7,987 bases of DNA from a candidate division WWE3 bacterium UBA1397 (GTDB lineage Bacteria > Patescibacteriota > WWE3 > UBA101185 > UBA10185). Location: NCBI GenBank assembly GCA_002305205.1, contig DBQJ01000003.1, forward strand, positions 40,469 through 48,455. The letters are read 5' to 3'. Positions 1 to 6,694 of the stretch are shown in pieces. The translations under genes were made by a program, and so were the position numbers. The notes under the pieces were generated by a model. That model saw only the letters and a list, made by a program, of their open reading frames with translations, did not search any database and was not told the DNA's origin. The stretch's first letter is position 1. The number at the start of each line of letters is the position of its first letter.

Positions 1-1747
1 TTACTACATGATCCTGTCCAATACATATTTTTTGCATTTCTTCTTCAATATTTAGTAATTTCTCTGCTTCATCTTGTGTAAAATTTTCTGAAGGTATATT
101 TGTCATTACCGATATTTCCTTTTCAACCACATCTGAGTTAACTAATTTTGATCCGGATTGAACACTTGTAACGGATCTGTTTAATATATCCAGTGCTTTA
201 TCCGGTAACACTCTTTCTTGAATTAGTTTTTCAGATAGTTCAACCATTCTTTCTAATGCGGGATAAGTAATAATAATATTATTTTTATTTTGATATTCAC
301 GGGCCCTGTCTTTTAAAATTTCCAAAGTATCATCTTTTGATGATTCTTTTATTTCTACTATGGTAAATAAACGGGAAAATGACCCATTAGGTTCAATATA
401 TTTACGATAGTTGGGGATTGAAGTCGCACCTATGAATTGTATTTTATCTGATATTAAATGGGGTTCTAAAATACTGTAGATAGCAGAAGTTTGAGAATCG
501 CTGTTTCCTGATTCTGCTACCATATTATGGATCTCATCAATAAAAAGAATAATATCTCCTGAGGATTTTATTTCTTCCAAGATAATATTCGCTTTTGCGG
601 ATATATCCCCGACTGATTTAGTTCCAGATACCAATGCACCGATATCAAGTGATACTATACGTCTGTTTTGTATAGATTTATATTCGGTCCCTTTAATTAT
701 TTCGTAAGCCATACCTCTCACTATTGATGTTTTACCGCTGCCCGGATCTCCGATAATGAGAATATTTTGTCTTGTACCCATTAATAATTCTGCTATTTTT
801 TTAATTTCTTCATCTCTGCCTACTATGTTTTTTATAGTTCCGTTTTTAACTTTTTTAGTAAAATCTTCAGAATGTTGGTCCAGGAAAGGAGTAATTTTAC
901 CCGTCATTCCTTTACCTATACCACCCACGAATAAACGGTCGCATTCTTCCTGCCAGATATACATTTTTGCCCTATGCTCTTTTTCAGATATAACCCATTC
1001 GGTTGTCTTTTCCAGTAGTTTTAAACTTATTCCAAATGAAGATAGGAATACTTCGGGTTTAGGTAGTAGCGTTATTATTGAGTATAAGAGATGTTCTGCT
1101 TCAACGTATCTGGAATTTTGTTTTTTTGCCAATTCAAACATAATCATTTTAAGATTAGTTATATCCATTCTCGGTGCTGTAAGCAGTTTATCCTTAAAAA
1201 AATCTATAGGTAATTCAGCTTTGATTAAAAGATACTTAATTTCTCTTAGCTTGAATAGTTCAATAAGAGCATCTGAGATATTAATATTAGCCTTACCTAA
1301 TATTTTTTTAACAACAGGTCTGAAAGAATGCAATTCATTGCCAGGTAATATCTCATTTATTTTTTTATCGGGGGTATTGTTATTTATATAAGCCCAAGAT
1401 ATGTATAAAAGGATATAGAATAGGAAAACCCAAAATTTAATGGTTAGAAATAATATCACCGGAGAAAGAAGCCATATTACCGGTGAGGCTAACACAAGTA
1501 ACGATAACATGATTACAACAATAAGACCCAATACTATTTCCACAGTTCTTACACAAAAACCAATAAATCTTCCAACCAGTGTGTAATCTCCAAAGAGGGG
1601 TGTGAATATTAATCTTAAATTCAGAGTAAAGGAAATAGAATTATTAACTATAATGAGAATTCTTTTCCCTACAGTAAATATTCTTTTTGGTGCTTTTACC
1701 AGCCACCATAGAAGGAATGCATTAGGTAATTTTAGTTCTCCAAGCAT
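1..1747 (-). CDS. Membrane-anchored ClpA/ClpC-like AAA+ unfoldase, partial (C-terminus beyond left edge)
   Basis: The first 582 residues are visible; the frame is still open at base 1. Residues 1-65 are basic and hydrophobic, followed by two strongly hydrophobic segments at about 69-94 and 97-121, so the protein is probably membrane-tethered with its ATPase in the cytoplasm. Residues about 140-265 resemble a Clp N-domain (YVEAEHLLYSI near 215-223). The first AAA+ module (D1) starts near VGRDEEI at 309; Walker A is GDPGSGKT at 333-340, Walker B ILFIDE at 400-405, a candidate arginine finger is R459, and LPDKALDIL lies at 514-522. IGQD at 576-579 marks the start of the second ATPase module, which lies outside the window. 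Only about 55 residues separate LPDKALDIL from IGQD, so the ClpC coiled-coil middle domain is missing, as in ClpA. An in-frame TAG two codons before the ATG fixes the earliest start. No Shine-Dalgarno sequence is visible. ClpP binding cannot be judged, since its loop belongs to the missing half. Confidence 0.9.
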   Translation of the reverse strand, partial: MLGELKLPNAFLLWWLVKAPKRIFTVGKRILIIVNNSISFTLNLRLIFTPLFGDYTLVGRFIGFCVRTVEIVLGLIVVIMLSLLVLASPVIWLLSPVILFLTIKFWVFLFYILLYISWAYINNNTPDKKINEILPGNELHSFRPVVKKILGKANINISDALIELFKLREIKYLLIKAELPIDFFKDKLLTAPRMDITNLKMIMFELAKKQNSRYVEAEHLLYSIITLLPKPEVFLSSFGISLKLLEKTTEWVISEKEHRAKMYIWQEECDRLFVGGIGKGMTGKITPFLDQHSEDFTKKVKNGTIKNIVGRDEEIKKIAELLMGTRQNILIIGDPGSGKTSIVRGMAYEIIKGTEYKSIQNRRIVSLDIGALVSGTKSVGDISAKANIILEEIKSSGDIILFIDEIHNMVAESGNSDSQTSAIYSILEPHLISDKIQFIGATSIPNYRKYIEPNGSFSRLFTIVEIKESSKDDTLEILKDRAREYQNKNNIIITYPALERMVELSEKLIQERVLPDKALDILNRSVTSVQSGSKLVNSDVVEKEISVMTNIPSENFTQDEAEKLLNIEEEMQKICIGQDHVV

Positions 1748-1764
1748 ATTCTAAGGATATCAAA

Positions 1765-1792
1765 TCCCCGCTTCTCGCGGAAGAAGCGGGGA
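1765..1792 (-). other. GC-rich RNA hairpin between the TasA-like and Clp genes
   Basis: A perfect 10-bp inverted repeat (TCCCCGCTTC and GAAGCGGGGA on the plus strand) encloses an 8-nt loop. It lies 6 nt after the stop of the TasA-like gene and 17 nt before the Clp ATG. Read on the minus strand, the stem is followed by ATTTGATATCC, which is not a convincing U-tract. It may therefore be a partial attenuator or an mRNA-stabilising or processing hairpin rather than a full intrinsic terminator. The plus-strand side also lacks a T-tract. The stem is very GC-rich in an AT-rich region, so selection is likely. Confidence 0.7.
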
Positions 1793-1797
1793 AGTGC

Positions 1798-2394
1798 TCA
1801 TACTTCTATTGAATCAAATTCAAAATCAAAAGAACCCGATGCTCCTTGTTTAGTATCACTAATGGATTCCGTTGAAAATCTTACTACATAGCTTTTTATT
1901 TCTCCCGGTTCAAATTCTCCTAAGCTATATCCTTCGGTTTTCCACTTGACTATAGTCTTTTTTCCTAAAGATTCTTTAATTTCATCGGAATCAATCTCAC
2001 CGTCATAATCAACATCTGTCCAGTTAAATATTTCCGCATATATGTATTGTCTTAATTCCTCAGGATCATTTGATGTTTCATAGCCGGCGTGGGATACAAG
2101 GGACATTTTATATGTACCGTTATTAAAAATTTTTATCGGATAATCCTTGCTCCAATTCTGCCCAACATTAGTAAAAGCTGGTCCATTTATTTCATCAAAT
2201 AGATTACTGCTATCTGTACCCAGAGAGGGATTGAGAAGAAGTTTAATATCTGCATTCCCTACACTAAAAGATGACCCCAGTACCGTTCCTTTATCCGTAA
2301 AGGCCGCATAAGCGAATTTAACTAAGATACCCAAAGAAATTATTCCCAGGACGATAAGTATTATTCTCTTTATATTTCTTTTAATTACTATCAC
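1798..2394 (-). CDS. Exported TasA/CalY (camelysin)-like protein with EF-hand loop
   Basis: The product is 198 residues from the GTG at 2394. The N-terminus is a signal sequence: basic KRNIKR, then a hydrophobic core of about 15 residues, then KFAYA before AFTDKG, giving a probable cleavage at AYA/A. The mature start (AFTDKGTVLGSSFSVGNADIKL) follows the pattern of SipW-type substrates of the TasA/camelysin family, which are exported and in some bacteria form matrix fibres. No SipW peptidase gene is in view. A segment DVDYDGEIDSDE matches the 12-residue EF-hand calcium loop (acidic residues at 1, 3, 5, 9 and 12, Gly at 6, Ile at 8). The longer GTG at 2403 lies inside a perfect Shine-Dalgarno sequence, so it is not the start; the GTG at 2394 sits 8 nt after GGAGG. 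The gene overlaps radC by 14 bp, implying translational coupling. The fibre or matrix role is inference; an envelope-exposed protein is the safe statement. Confidence 0.75.
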   Translation of the reverse strand: MIVIKRNIKRIILIVLGIISLGILVKFAYAAFTDKGTVLGSSFSVGNADIKLLLNPSLGTDSSNLFDEINGPAFTNVGQNWSKDYPIKIFNNGTYKMSLVSHAGYETSNDPEELRQYIYAEIFNWTDVDYDGEIDSDEIKESLGKKTIVKWKTEGYSLGEFEPGEIKSYVVRFSTESISDTKQGASGSFDFEFDSIEV

Positions 2395-3106
2395 ATTTAT
2401 CACCTCCTTTTATACAGGGTAAAGAATTTAATAAACCTTCTTGTTTAAAGCTCATGAACGAACTATCGGTTATAATTATGTGGTCTATAAGATTTATGCC
2501 GATATTATTTCCTGCGCACCTGACTTTATCTGTGGCCTTAATATCCTCAAGAGAAGGCTGGGGGTTGCCTGATGGATGATTATGAACCAAAATTATATTT
2601 ACAGCATTTCTATATAATGCCTTACGGAATATTTCCCTGGGACTGAGGAGAGTTTCGTTTATAGTTCCAGTTGTAATAATATCTTTAGAAATCACTAAAC
2701 CTCTGGAATCAAGACTCAGTATATATGTACTTTCTGTATCTTTAAGATATGTTTCTTTCCTAAATATTTCATAAATGTCCTGTGGTTTACTCACTTTATT
2801 TCCCGATGTTTTCTTTGGTTCCAGAAATCTTCTTCCTATTTCTAGAGCTGCTTTTATTGTGGATGCCTTGGATAATCCAATAAACTTAATATTTTTTAAT
2901 TCATTTAGTTCCATTTTACTAAGCTTATGAAAACTCTCGTATTTGTTTAGTATTTCCCTAGCCAGGGGAATTACCGAGTGATCTTTTCCTCCAAAACCAA
3001 GCAATATTGCCAATAACTCTACGTCAGTTAGTGATTCAGGTCCCGTGATCAGCATTTTTTCTCTAGGTTTTTCATAGTATTTTAAATCCCCCAGCTTATC
3101 CGTCAT
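2381..3106 (-). CDS. radC: RadC family JAMM/MPN-domain protein (UPF0758)
   Basis: This 241-residue protein is close to the usual RadC length. The N-terminal part (LTDVELLAILLGFG, then LKNIKFIGLSKASTIKAALEIG) is the helical, helix-hairpin-helix-like region of the family. The C-terminal part is the JAMM domain with the full metal-site pattern: Glu in TINETLLSPRE (E151) and HNHPSGNPQPSLED (H175, H177, S185, D188). A metal-dependent hydrolase fold is thus intact. The family's cellular role is unsettled despite the name; a DNA-repair role rests on an old, disputed assignment, and relatives occur on mobile elements. The ATG at 3106 is chosen over a TTG at 3115. Neither has a Shine-Dalgarno, and a possible -10 at 3115-3120 would leave almost no leader. 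It appears to head a unit with the TasA-like and Clp genes downstream and is divergent from the XRE gene. Confidence 0.93.
   Translation of the reverse strand: MTDKLGDLKYYEKPREKMLITGPESLTDVELLAILLGFGGKDHSVIPLAREILNKYESFHKLSKMELNELKNIKFIGLSKASTIKAALEIGRRFLEPKKTSGNKVSKPQDIYEIFRKETYLKDTESTYILSLDSRGLVISKDIITTGTINETLLSPREIFRKALYRNAVNIILVHNHPSGNPQPSLEDIKATDKVRCAGNNIGINLIDHIIITDSSFMSFKQEGLLNSLPCIKGGDKCDSN
2399..2410 (-). promoter_or_regulatory. Strong Shine-Dalgarno for the TasA-like gene, inside radC
   Basis: AAAGGAGGTGAT on the minus strand is complementary to the 3' end of 16S rRNA over its whole core. It also encodes the radC residues KGGD. It places the start of the TasA-like gene at the GTG at 2394 and indicates that this gene is translated well above neighbours that have no recognisable site, such as the Clp gene and radC. 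Confidence 0.8.
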
Positions 3107-3112
3107 AATATA

Positions 3113-3151
3113 CAATAATAATTATTGCAATATATATTACAATATGATAAT
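3113..3151. promoter_or_regulatory. Divergent promoter/operator region with overlapping palindromes
   Basis: CAATAAT-A-ATTATTG (3113-3127) is a perfect inverted repeat with a 1-nt spacer. It overlaps a 22-bp inverted repeat, TATTGCAATAT/ATATTACAATA (3123-3144), with one mismatched pair. Possible promoter elements overlap these: towards radC, TTGTAA (3142-3137), 16 nt, TATTAT (3120-3115); towards the XRE gene, TTGCAA (3125-3130), 15 nt, GATAAT (3146-3151). The arrangement fits an operator for a dimeric HTH protein that would control both directions. AT-rich sequence makes such matches partly accidental, so the promoters are less certain than the palindromes. Confidence 0.45.
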
Positions 3152-3176
3152 TTCTAAAAATAATGGAAAAGACGTT

Positions 3177-3461
3177 ATGAATAATATAGGAGAAAAGATA
3201 AAAGAACTGAGAGAAAGGAAAAAGCTGTCTCAACAGAGATTTGGGAATAAGATAGGAATATCAGCTAAAAGTATATCGGCTTATGAAAACGGACGCTGCC
3301 TGCCTCCCTTAAAAGTATTGGATGACATATGTGAAACATACTCAACACCGTATTTATGTTTATCCGATAAAGGTAGAAATATGATATCAAATAAAATATC
3401 CGAGATTAGAAAAGAACTTGAGAATATTGAAAAGATTATAGGGAATGATTTATCTCTTTGA
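3177..3461 (+). CDS. XRE-family helix-turn-helix transcriptional regulator
   Basis: The product has 94 residues from the ATG at 3177. Residues about 4-60 form an HTH_3/Cro-C1-type DNA-binding domain: IGEKIKELRERKKLSQQRFG, then GISAKSISAYENGRCLP with the family's recognition-helix and YENG signature, then LKVLDDICETYS. The tail (NKISEIRKELENIEKII) is a short predicted helix that may dimerise the protein. It has no ligand or peptidase domain. An upstream in-frame ATG at 3144 would add 11 atypical residues and begins inside the candidate operator, so the start at 3177 is preferred; GGAAAAG just upstream is at best a weak ribosome site. The gene is divergent from radC and converges on rpsI with a 12-bp overlap of coding ends. 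Autoregulation and control of the radC unit are inferred from position and palindromes. Confidence 0.87.
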   Translation: MNNIGEKIKELRERKKLSQQRFGNKIGISAKSISAYENGRCLPPLKVLDDICETYSTPYLCLSDKGRNMISNKISEIRKELENIEKIIGNDLSL

Positions 3462-3869
3462 ATATTGAGGGGCTTTTCTTGCTTTGTGCATATAGGGCTT
3501 TTTTCTTTCAACCATTCTTGGATCTCTTGTTAACATACCTTGTTTTCTTAACATACTGTTATATTCAGTGTTTATTGATGCTAAGGCTTTAGAAATTGCC
3601 AGTACAATAGCATCCGCTTGAGAAGGTTTACCGGAACCCGAGACTTTTATAGTTGCGGAGAATTTGGATTTGGGATGGGAAACACCTATGATATGAAATG
3701 GTTTTAACCATTTTATTTTCTCTGTTTCGGAATTGAAATATTCTTCAATAGATTTATCATTTATAGTAAATTCACCCTTCTCTTCTGTAAGGAATATTCT
3801 TGCTACCGCAGTTTTTCTTCTTCCGGATGCAATATATAGATCTTTCTTATTTTTATTATTCTTATCCAT
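3450..3869 (-). CDS. rpsI: Small ribosomal subunit protein uS9
   Basis: The 139-residue protein is a 30S head protein whose C-terminal tail reaches the P-site tRNA. A short charged leader (MDKNNKNKKD) precedes the conserved YIASGRRKTAVARIFL. The family signature is present as GSGKPSQADAIVLAISKAL, and the tail ends LTRDPRMVERKKPYMHKARK then APQYSKR, with the final Lys-Arg that contacts tRNA. It starts 1 nt after the rplM stop (gap of one base) and is the last gene of the operon. Its final codons overlap the convergent XRE gene by 12 bp, and no intrinsic terminator is visible there. The identity is secure. Confidence 0.98.
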   Translation of the reverse strand: MDKNNKNKKDLYIASGRRKTAVARIFLTEEKGEFTINDKSIEEYFNSETEKIKWLKPFHIIGVSHPKSKFSATIKVSGSGKPSQADAIVLAISKALASINTEYNSMLRKQGMLTRDPRMVERKKPYMHKARKAPQYSKR

Positions 3870-3870
3870 A

Positions 3871-4287
3871 TTAATTATTTCCTTCCTTTGTGTTTTTGGG
3901 AGAAGACATAATTATTAAATTCCTTAGCATTAATTTTCTGAGTCTATTCTTAGGAAGCATGCCACTTACCGCTTTTCTGAATACCTTAGAGGGATCTCTG
4001 TTGAAAAGGGATTCAAGTGTTTCGGATCTCAATCCTTTAGGATAATCGGTATGATGGTAGTACTTCTTATCTTTTAGTTTATTGCCCGTAAACCTTATTT
4101 TGTCTATATTGGATATTATTACCTGATCTCCCACATTCTCATTATAGGTAAATATTGCTTTATTTTTTCCCATTAGAATTTTTGCTGTTTTAACAGCTAA
4201 TCTGCCTAAAATTTGTCCTTCGGCATCAATTTTATGCTTATTTCTAACTAATTCTTTCATTTTTGGAGTAGAGCTAGTTATTTTCAT
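3871..4287 (-). CDS. rplM: Large ribosomal subunit protein uL13
   Basis: The 138-residue length is typical for this 50S assembly protein. Visible family motifs are IDAEGQILGRLAVKTAKILMG near the start, the KLKDKKYYHHTDYPKGLRSE block (commonly KKYYRHSGYPGG), and AVSGMLPKNRLRKLMLRNL near the end. The tryptophan usual before the IDAEG motif is missing, and the C-terminus is a short polar tail without the common HPHxAQ ending. The start overlaps the end of rplQ by 14 bp, with GAGG about 9 nt upstream, which suggests coupled translation. It directly precedes rpsI, the classic L13-S9 pair. Confidence 0.98.
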   Translation of the reverse strand: MKITSSTPKMKELVRNKHKIDAEGQILGRLAVKTAKILMGKNKAIFTYNENVGDQVIISNIDKIRFTGNKLKDKKYYHHTDYPKGLRSETLESLFNRDPSKVFRKAVSGMLPKNRLRKLMLRNLIIMSSPKNTKEGNN

Positions 4288-4735
4288 CAGTCATTACCTC
4301 TTTCTTTGTATCTTTCTTATTCTTTGAATTTGATTTCTTTACTTCTTCTTTCTTAGCTTTCTTGGATAATTCTATTCTTGCCATAAGGGCTTTATCCCCG
4401 TCTCTATATCTTGTTTTAGTTATCTTTGTATATCCTCCGTTTACCCCAATGAATCTATGACCTATATCATGACAAAGTTTCTTTAATTCGGATTCTGAAG
4501 TGATATGAGTTCTCAAATCTTTTAGAATATTGAATATCCTTATCTTATCCTTACTCTCAGCAGCCTCTTTTGCTTTTGTAATTAATTTTTCGACATAAGG
4601 TCTGAAATACTTGGCTTTTACTAATGTTGTTTCAATGTTCTCATGTTTAATTAATTCGGTAGACAAATTTCTCAAAAGAGCTTTTCTGTGATCCATATCT
4701 CTATTAAGTCTCTTTTTGTTAATCCTATGCCTCAT
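4274..4735 (-). CDS. rplQ: Large ribosomal subunit protein bL17
   Basis: The 153-residue protein lies at the peptide-exit side of the 50S subunit. The first about 120 residues carry the L17 core: MRHRINKKRLNRDMDHRKAL, LLRNLSTELIKHENIETT, and a C-terminal core segment GGYTKITKTRYRDGDKALMA. After this comes a roughly 30-residue lysine-rich, low-complexity tail (about 124-153) that is probably disordered and may contact rRNA. The start codon overlaps the rpoA stop in a TAATG arrangement, a standard sign of coupled translation. The tail overlaps the rplM start by 14 bp. The stretch KKDTKKE in the tail also occurs in the linker of RpoA next door. Confidence 0.98.
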   Translation of the reverse strand: MRHRINKKRLNRDMDHRKALLRNLSTELIKHENIETTLVKAKYFRPYVEKLITKAKEAAESKDKIRIFNILKDLRTHITSESELKKLCHDIGHRFIGVNGGYTKITKTRYRDGDKALMARIELSKKAKKEEVKKSNSKNKKDTKKEVMTDENN

Positions 4736-5661
4736 TATCTTAAGCCTTCCTTTTCAAGTAATTTTTTAATCTCCTCAAGAGATTTTTCTCCCAGATTCTT
4801 TATGTCAGCAATATCTTCGTCTGTTTTTTCAGATAATTCATGGAGTGTGTTTATACCTTGTTTTTTTAATGCATTGATTGTTCTGGTCTGCAAAGGTAAT
4901 TCCTCAATAGATACATCTTCAGATGATATTTTTATCGGATCTTCCTTTTTTGTATCTTTTTTGTCACTATCCGAAGACCCGGTATTCCATTTTATTAGGG
5001 TTTCATAGTATTCCTTTAAGGTTTGTGCCGCATCCAGAATTGCCTGTTTAGGTGCAATACTTCCGTCAGTTTCTACTGTAAAGATAATTCTATCTAAATC
5101 TATTTTCCCGCCGAATCTTGCCGGTTCAATTTCGTAATTAGCATTGATAATGGGAGAGAATAAAGCATCAAGTACGATAACCCCGATTTTTGATGTCTGT
5201 CTTTCTTCCATCGGAGAATAACCTGTTCCTGGTTCTATTGTCAATTCAATATTTATTTCACTTTTAGAATCGGATAATGTGGCAATATGAAGATCTTTAT
5301 TCATTATTTCTATTTCTGAGGTTACTTCAATATCTTTAGCTTTAACTTCCCCAGTTCCTTTTTTCTTTAAGGTAGCAATAACAGGATTATCTGAGAATGT
5401 CTTGCATCTAATTTTCTTAAGATTCATAGTTAATTCAACTATATCTTCCTTTATTCCCGGAAGAGTAGTGAATTGATGATTTGCTCCCGTTATTTTTATT
5501 TGTGTAACAGCAGCACCCTTTGTTGAGGTTAATATTACTCTTCTTAATGAATTTGCCAGGGAATATCCAAATCCGGTAGGAAGGGGTTCTATTGAATATG
5601 TACCCAAATTGTTACTTTCTTTTATAGCAGTTATCTTTAGATTTTCTTTTGTTAATTGCAT
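4735..5661 (-). CDS. rpoA: RNA polymerase alpha subunit
   Basis: The 308-residue protein dimerises to nucleate RNA polymerase assembly and contacts upstream DNA and activators. Residues 1 to about 225 are the N-terminal assembly domain, with the dimer motif PLPTGFGYSLANSLRRVILT. A polar, charged linker follows (about 226-249), then a complete C-terminal domain (about 250-308). In that domain the residues equivalent to E. coli R265, N268, G296, K298, S299 and E302 appear as R260, N263, G291, K293, S294 and E297, so binding to UP elements should be retained. A good Shine-Dalgarno, GGAGG at 5670-5666, lies 4 nt before the ATG. It sits between rpsD and rplQ as in many bacteria. Confidence 0.98.
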   Translation of the reverse strand: MQLTKENLKITAIKESNNLGTYSIEPLPTGFGYSLANSLRRVILTSTKGAAVTQIKITGANHQFTTLPGIKEDIVELTMNLKKIRCKTFSDNPVIATLKKKGTGEVKAKDIEVTSEIEIMNKDLHIATLSDSKSEINIELTIEPGTGYSPMEERQTSKIGVIVLDALFSPIINANYEIEPARFGGKIDLDRIIFTVETDGSIAPKQAILDAAQTLKEYYETLIKWNTGSSDSDKKDTKKEDPIKISSEDVSIEELPLQTRTINALKKQGINTLHELSEKTDEDIADIKNLGEKSLEEIKKLLEKEGLR

Positions 5662-5689
5662 AATTCCTCCAATAAATTACTTAGCTGGA

Positions 5690-6292
5690 TTACCTGGAAT
5701 AAAATTCAATAATTGATTGAATGTCCACTTTTTCCTGGTAATCCTGAGAAGTGGGCATTTTTGCCAGTCTAACACATTTTTCTTTGATATTGGCTTCCAG
5801 ATATTCAGGAAGCACGAAACCTTCTTTTAATGCTATCTTTTCAAAAGAAACGGGCTTGATTATATCACCGATCTTTAATTGTTGTGAGGGTATTTTTATC
5901 ACCTTTCCGTTAATCATAAAAAGACCTCTTCTAATATACTGTCTTGATTGTGATCTGGACATTGCGAATCCACTTCTGAATACCAGATTGTCTAATCTCC
6001 CTTCTAATTTTTGTATTAGAGAATCTCCGGTAACACCCTTGCTTCTTAATGAATCGTTTACATATTTTTTAAATTGTTTTTCTAATATTCCGTAGATTCT
6101 TTTAGCTTTCTGTTTTTCTCTCATTTGTTTTCCATATTCTGATAAAGATCTTCTGCTTGTTCCGTGCTGACCGGGAGCTTGAGCCTTACGATTAAGAGCA
6201 CATTTTTCCGATTCACATCTGGAACCCTTAAGATAGAGTTTAGTTCCTTCTCTTCTGCATAATCTGCATTTTGGTCCAATATTTCTAGCCAT
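5690..6292 (-). CDS. rpsD: Small ribosomal subunit protein uS4 (zinc-binding form)
   Basis: The 200-residue protein nucleates assembly of the 30S body. The N-terminus holds a zinc-ribbon set: C9, C12, C26 and C31 (CxxC, 13 residues, C, 4 residues, C), so this is the C+ version. The conserved KAQAPGQHG follows. The S4 RNA-binding domain spans about 98-160, with RLDNLVFRSGFAMSRSQSRQ, then IRRGLFMINGKVIKIPS. The ATG is 2 nt after the rpsK stop, and the last codons of rpsK (AAAAGAAGGATG) supply a purine-rich ribosome site. S4 is a known autoregulator of its operon in other bacteria; no such structure was recognised here. Confidence 0.98.
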   Translation of the reverse strand: MARNIGPKCRLCRREGTKLYLKGSRCESEKCALNRKAQAPGQHGTSRRSLSEYGKQMREKQKAKRIYGILEKQFKKYVNDSLRSKGVTGDSLIQKLEGRLDNLVFRSGFAMSRSQSRQYIRRGLFMINGKVIKIPSQQLKIGDIIKPVSFEKIALKEGFVLPEYLEANIKEKCVRLAKMPTSQDYQEKVDIQSIIEFYSR

Positions 6293-6294
6293 AA

Positions 6295-6693
6295 TTACAT
6301 CCTTCTTTTATTCTTAGGTTTACACCCATTGTGCGGTATTGGTGTCATATCGGAAATTGATACTATGTTCAAGCCGGCTGATTTTAAGGCCTTGATAGAA
6401 GATATTCTTCCCATACCAGGACCTTTTAAATAAACAGCAAGTTCTCTTATTCCGGCTTGATATGCTTCAGCCCCTACCTGTTCTGCGGCTTTTGTTGCTG
6501 CGTATGGAGTGGCTCTTCTGGATCCTTTAAAACCTGCCCTGCCCGAACTTCCAAAGAAAAGCATACCCCCCTCAGGATCTGTTATTGTAATTATGGTGTT
6601 ATTCATACCAGCACTTATGTAAGCTCTTCCGCTTGTTGGTATTATCTTGGCTTTTCTTTTTTTTGGTGTATTTAATATTTTTTCTTCAGTCAT
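6295..6693 (-). CDS. rpsK: Small ribosomal subunit protein uS11
   Basis: The 132-residue protein lines the platform of the 30S subunit near the mRNA exit. A short lysine-rich leader (about 1-16) precedes the core: AYISAGMNNTIITITDPEGG, GFKGSRRATPYAATKAAEQV, LKGPGMGRISSIKALKSAGL and the terminal signature SDMTPIPHNGCKPKNKRR. All hallmark positions of the family are present, so the gene looks intact and functional. It begins 1 nt after the rpsM stop (TAA T ATG) and is followed by rpsD after 2 nt. Confidence 0.98.
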   Translation of the reverse strand: MTEEKILNTPKKRKAKIIPTSGRAYISAGMNNTIITITDPEGGMLFFGSSGRAGFKGSRRATPYAATKAAEQVGAEAYQAGIRELAVYLKGPGMGRISSIKALKSAGLNIVSISDMTPIPHNGCKPKNKRRM

Positions 6694-6694
6694 A

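Noticed and set aside
756..1391. 211-residue open frame on the plus strand
   Set aside because: It is antisense to the Clp ATPase, whose minus-strand frame carries clear Walker A and Clp motifs; the plus-strand product is hydrophobic without recognisable domains.
1765..1792. Full intrinsic terminator
   Set aside because: The stem is strong but no run of T follows it in either direction.
3281..3511. 76-residue open frame on the minus strand across the XRE gene and the rpsI end
   Set aside because: It overlaps two well-supported genes in other frames and shows no domain.
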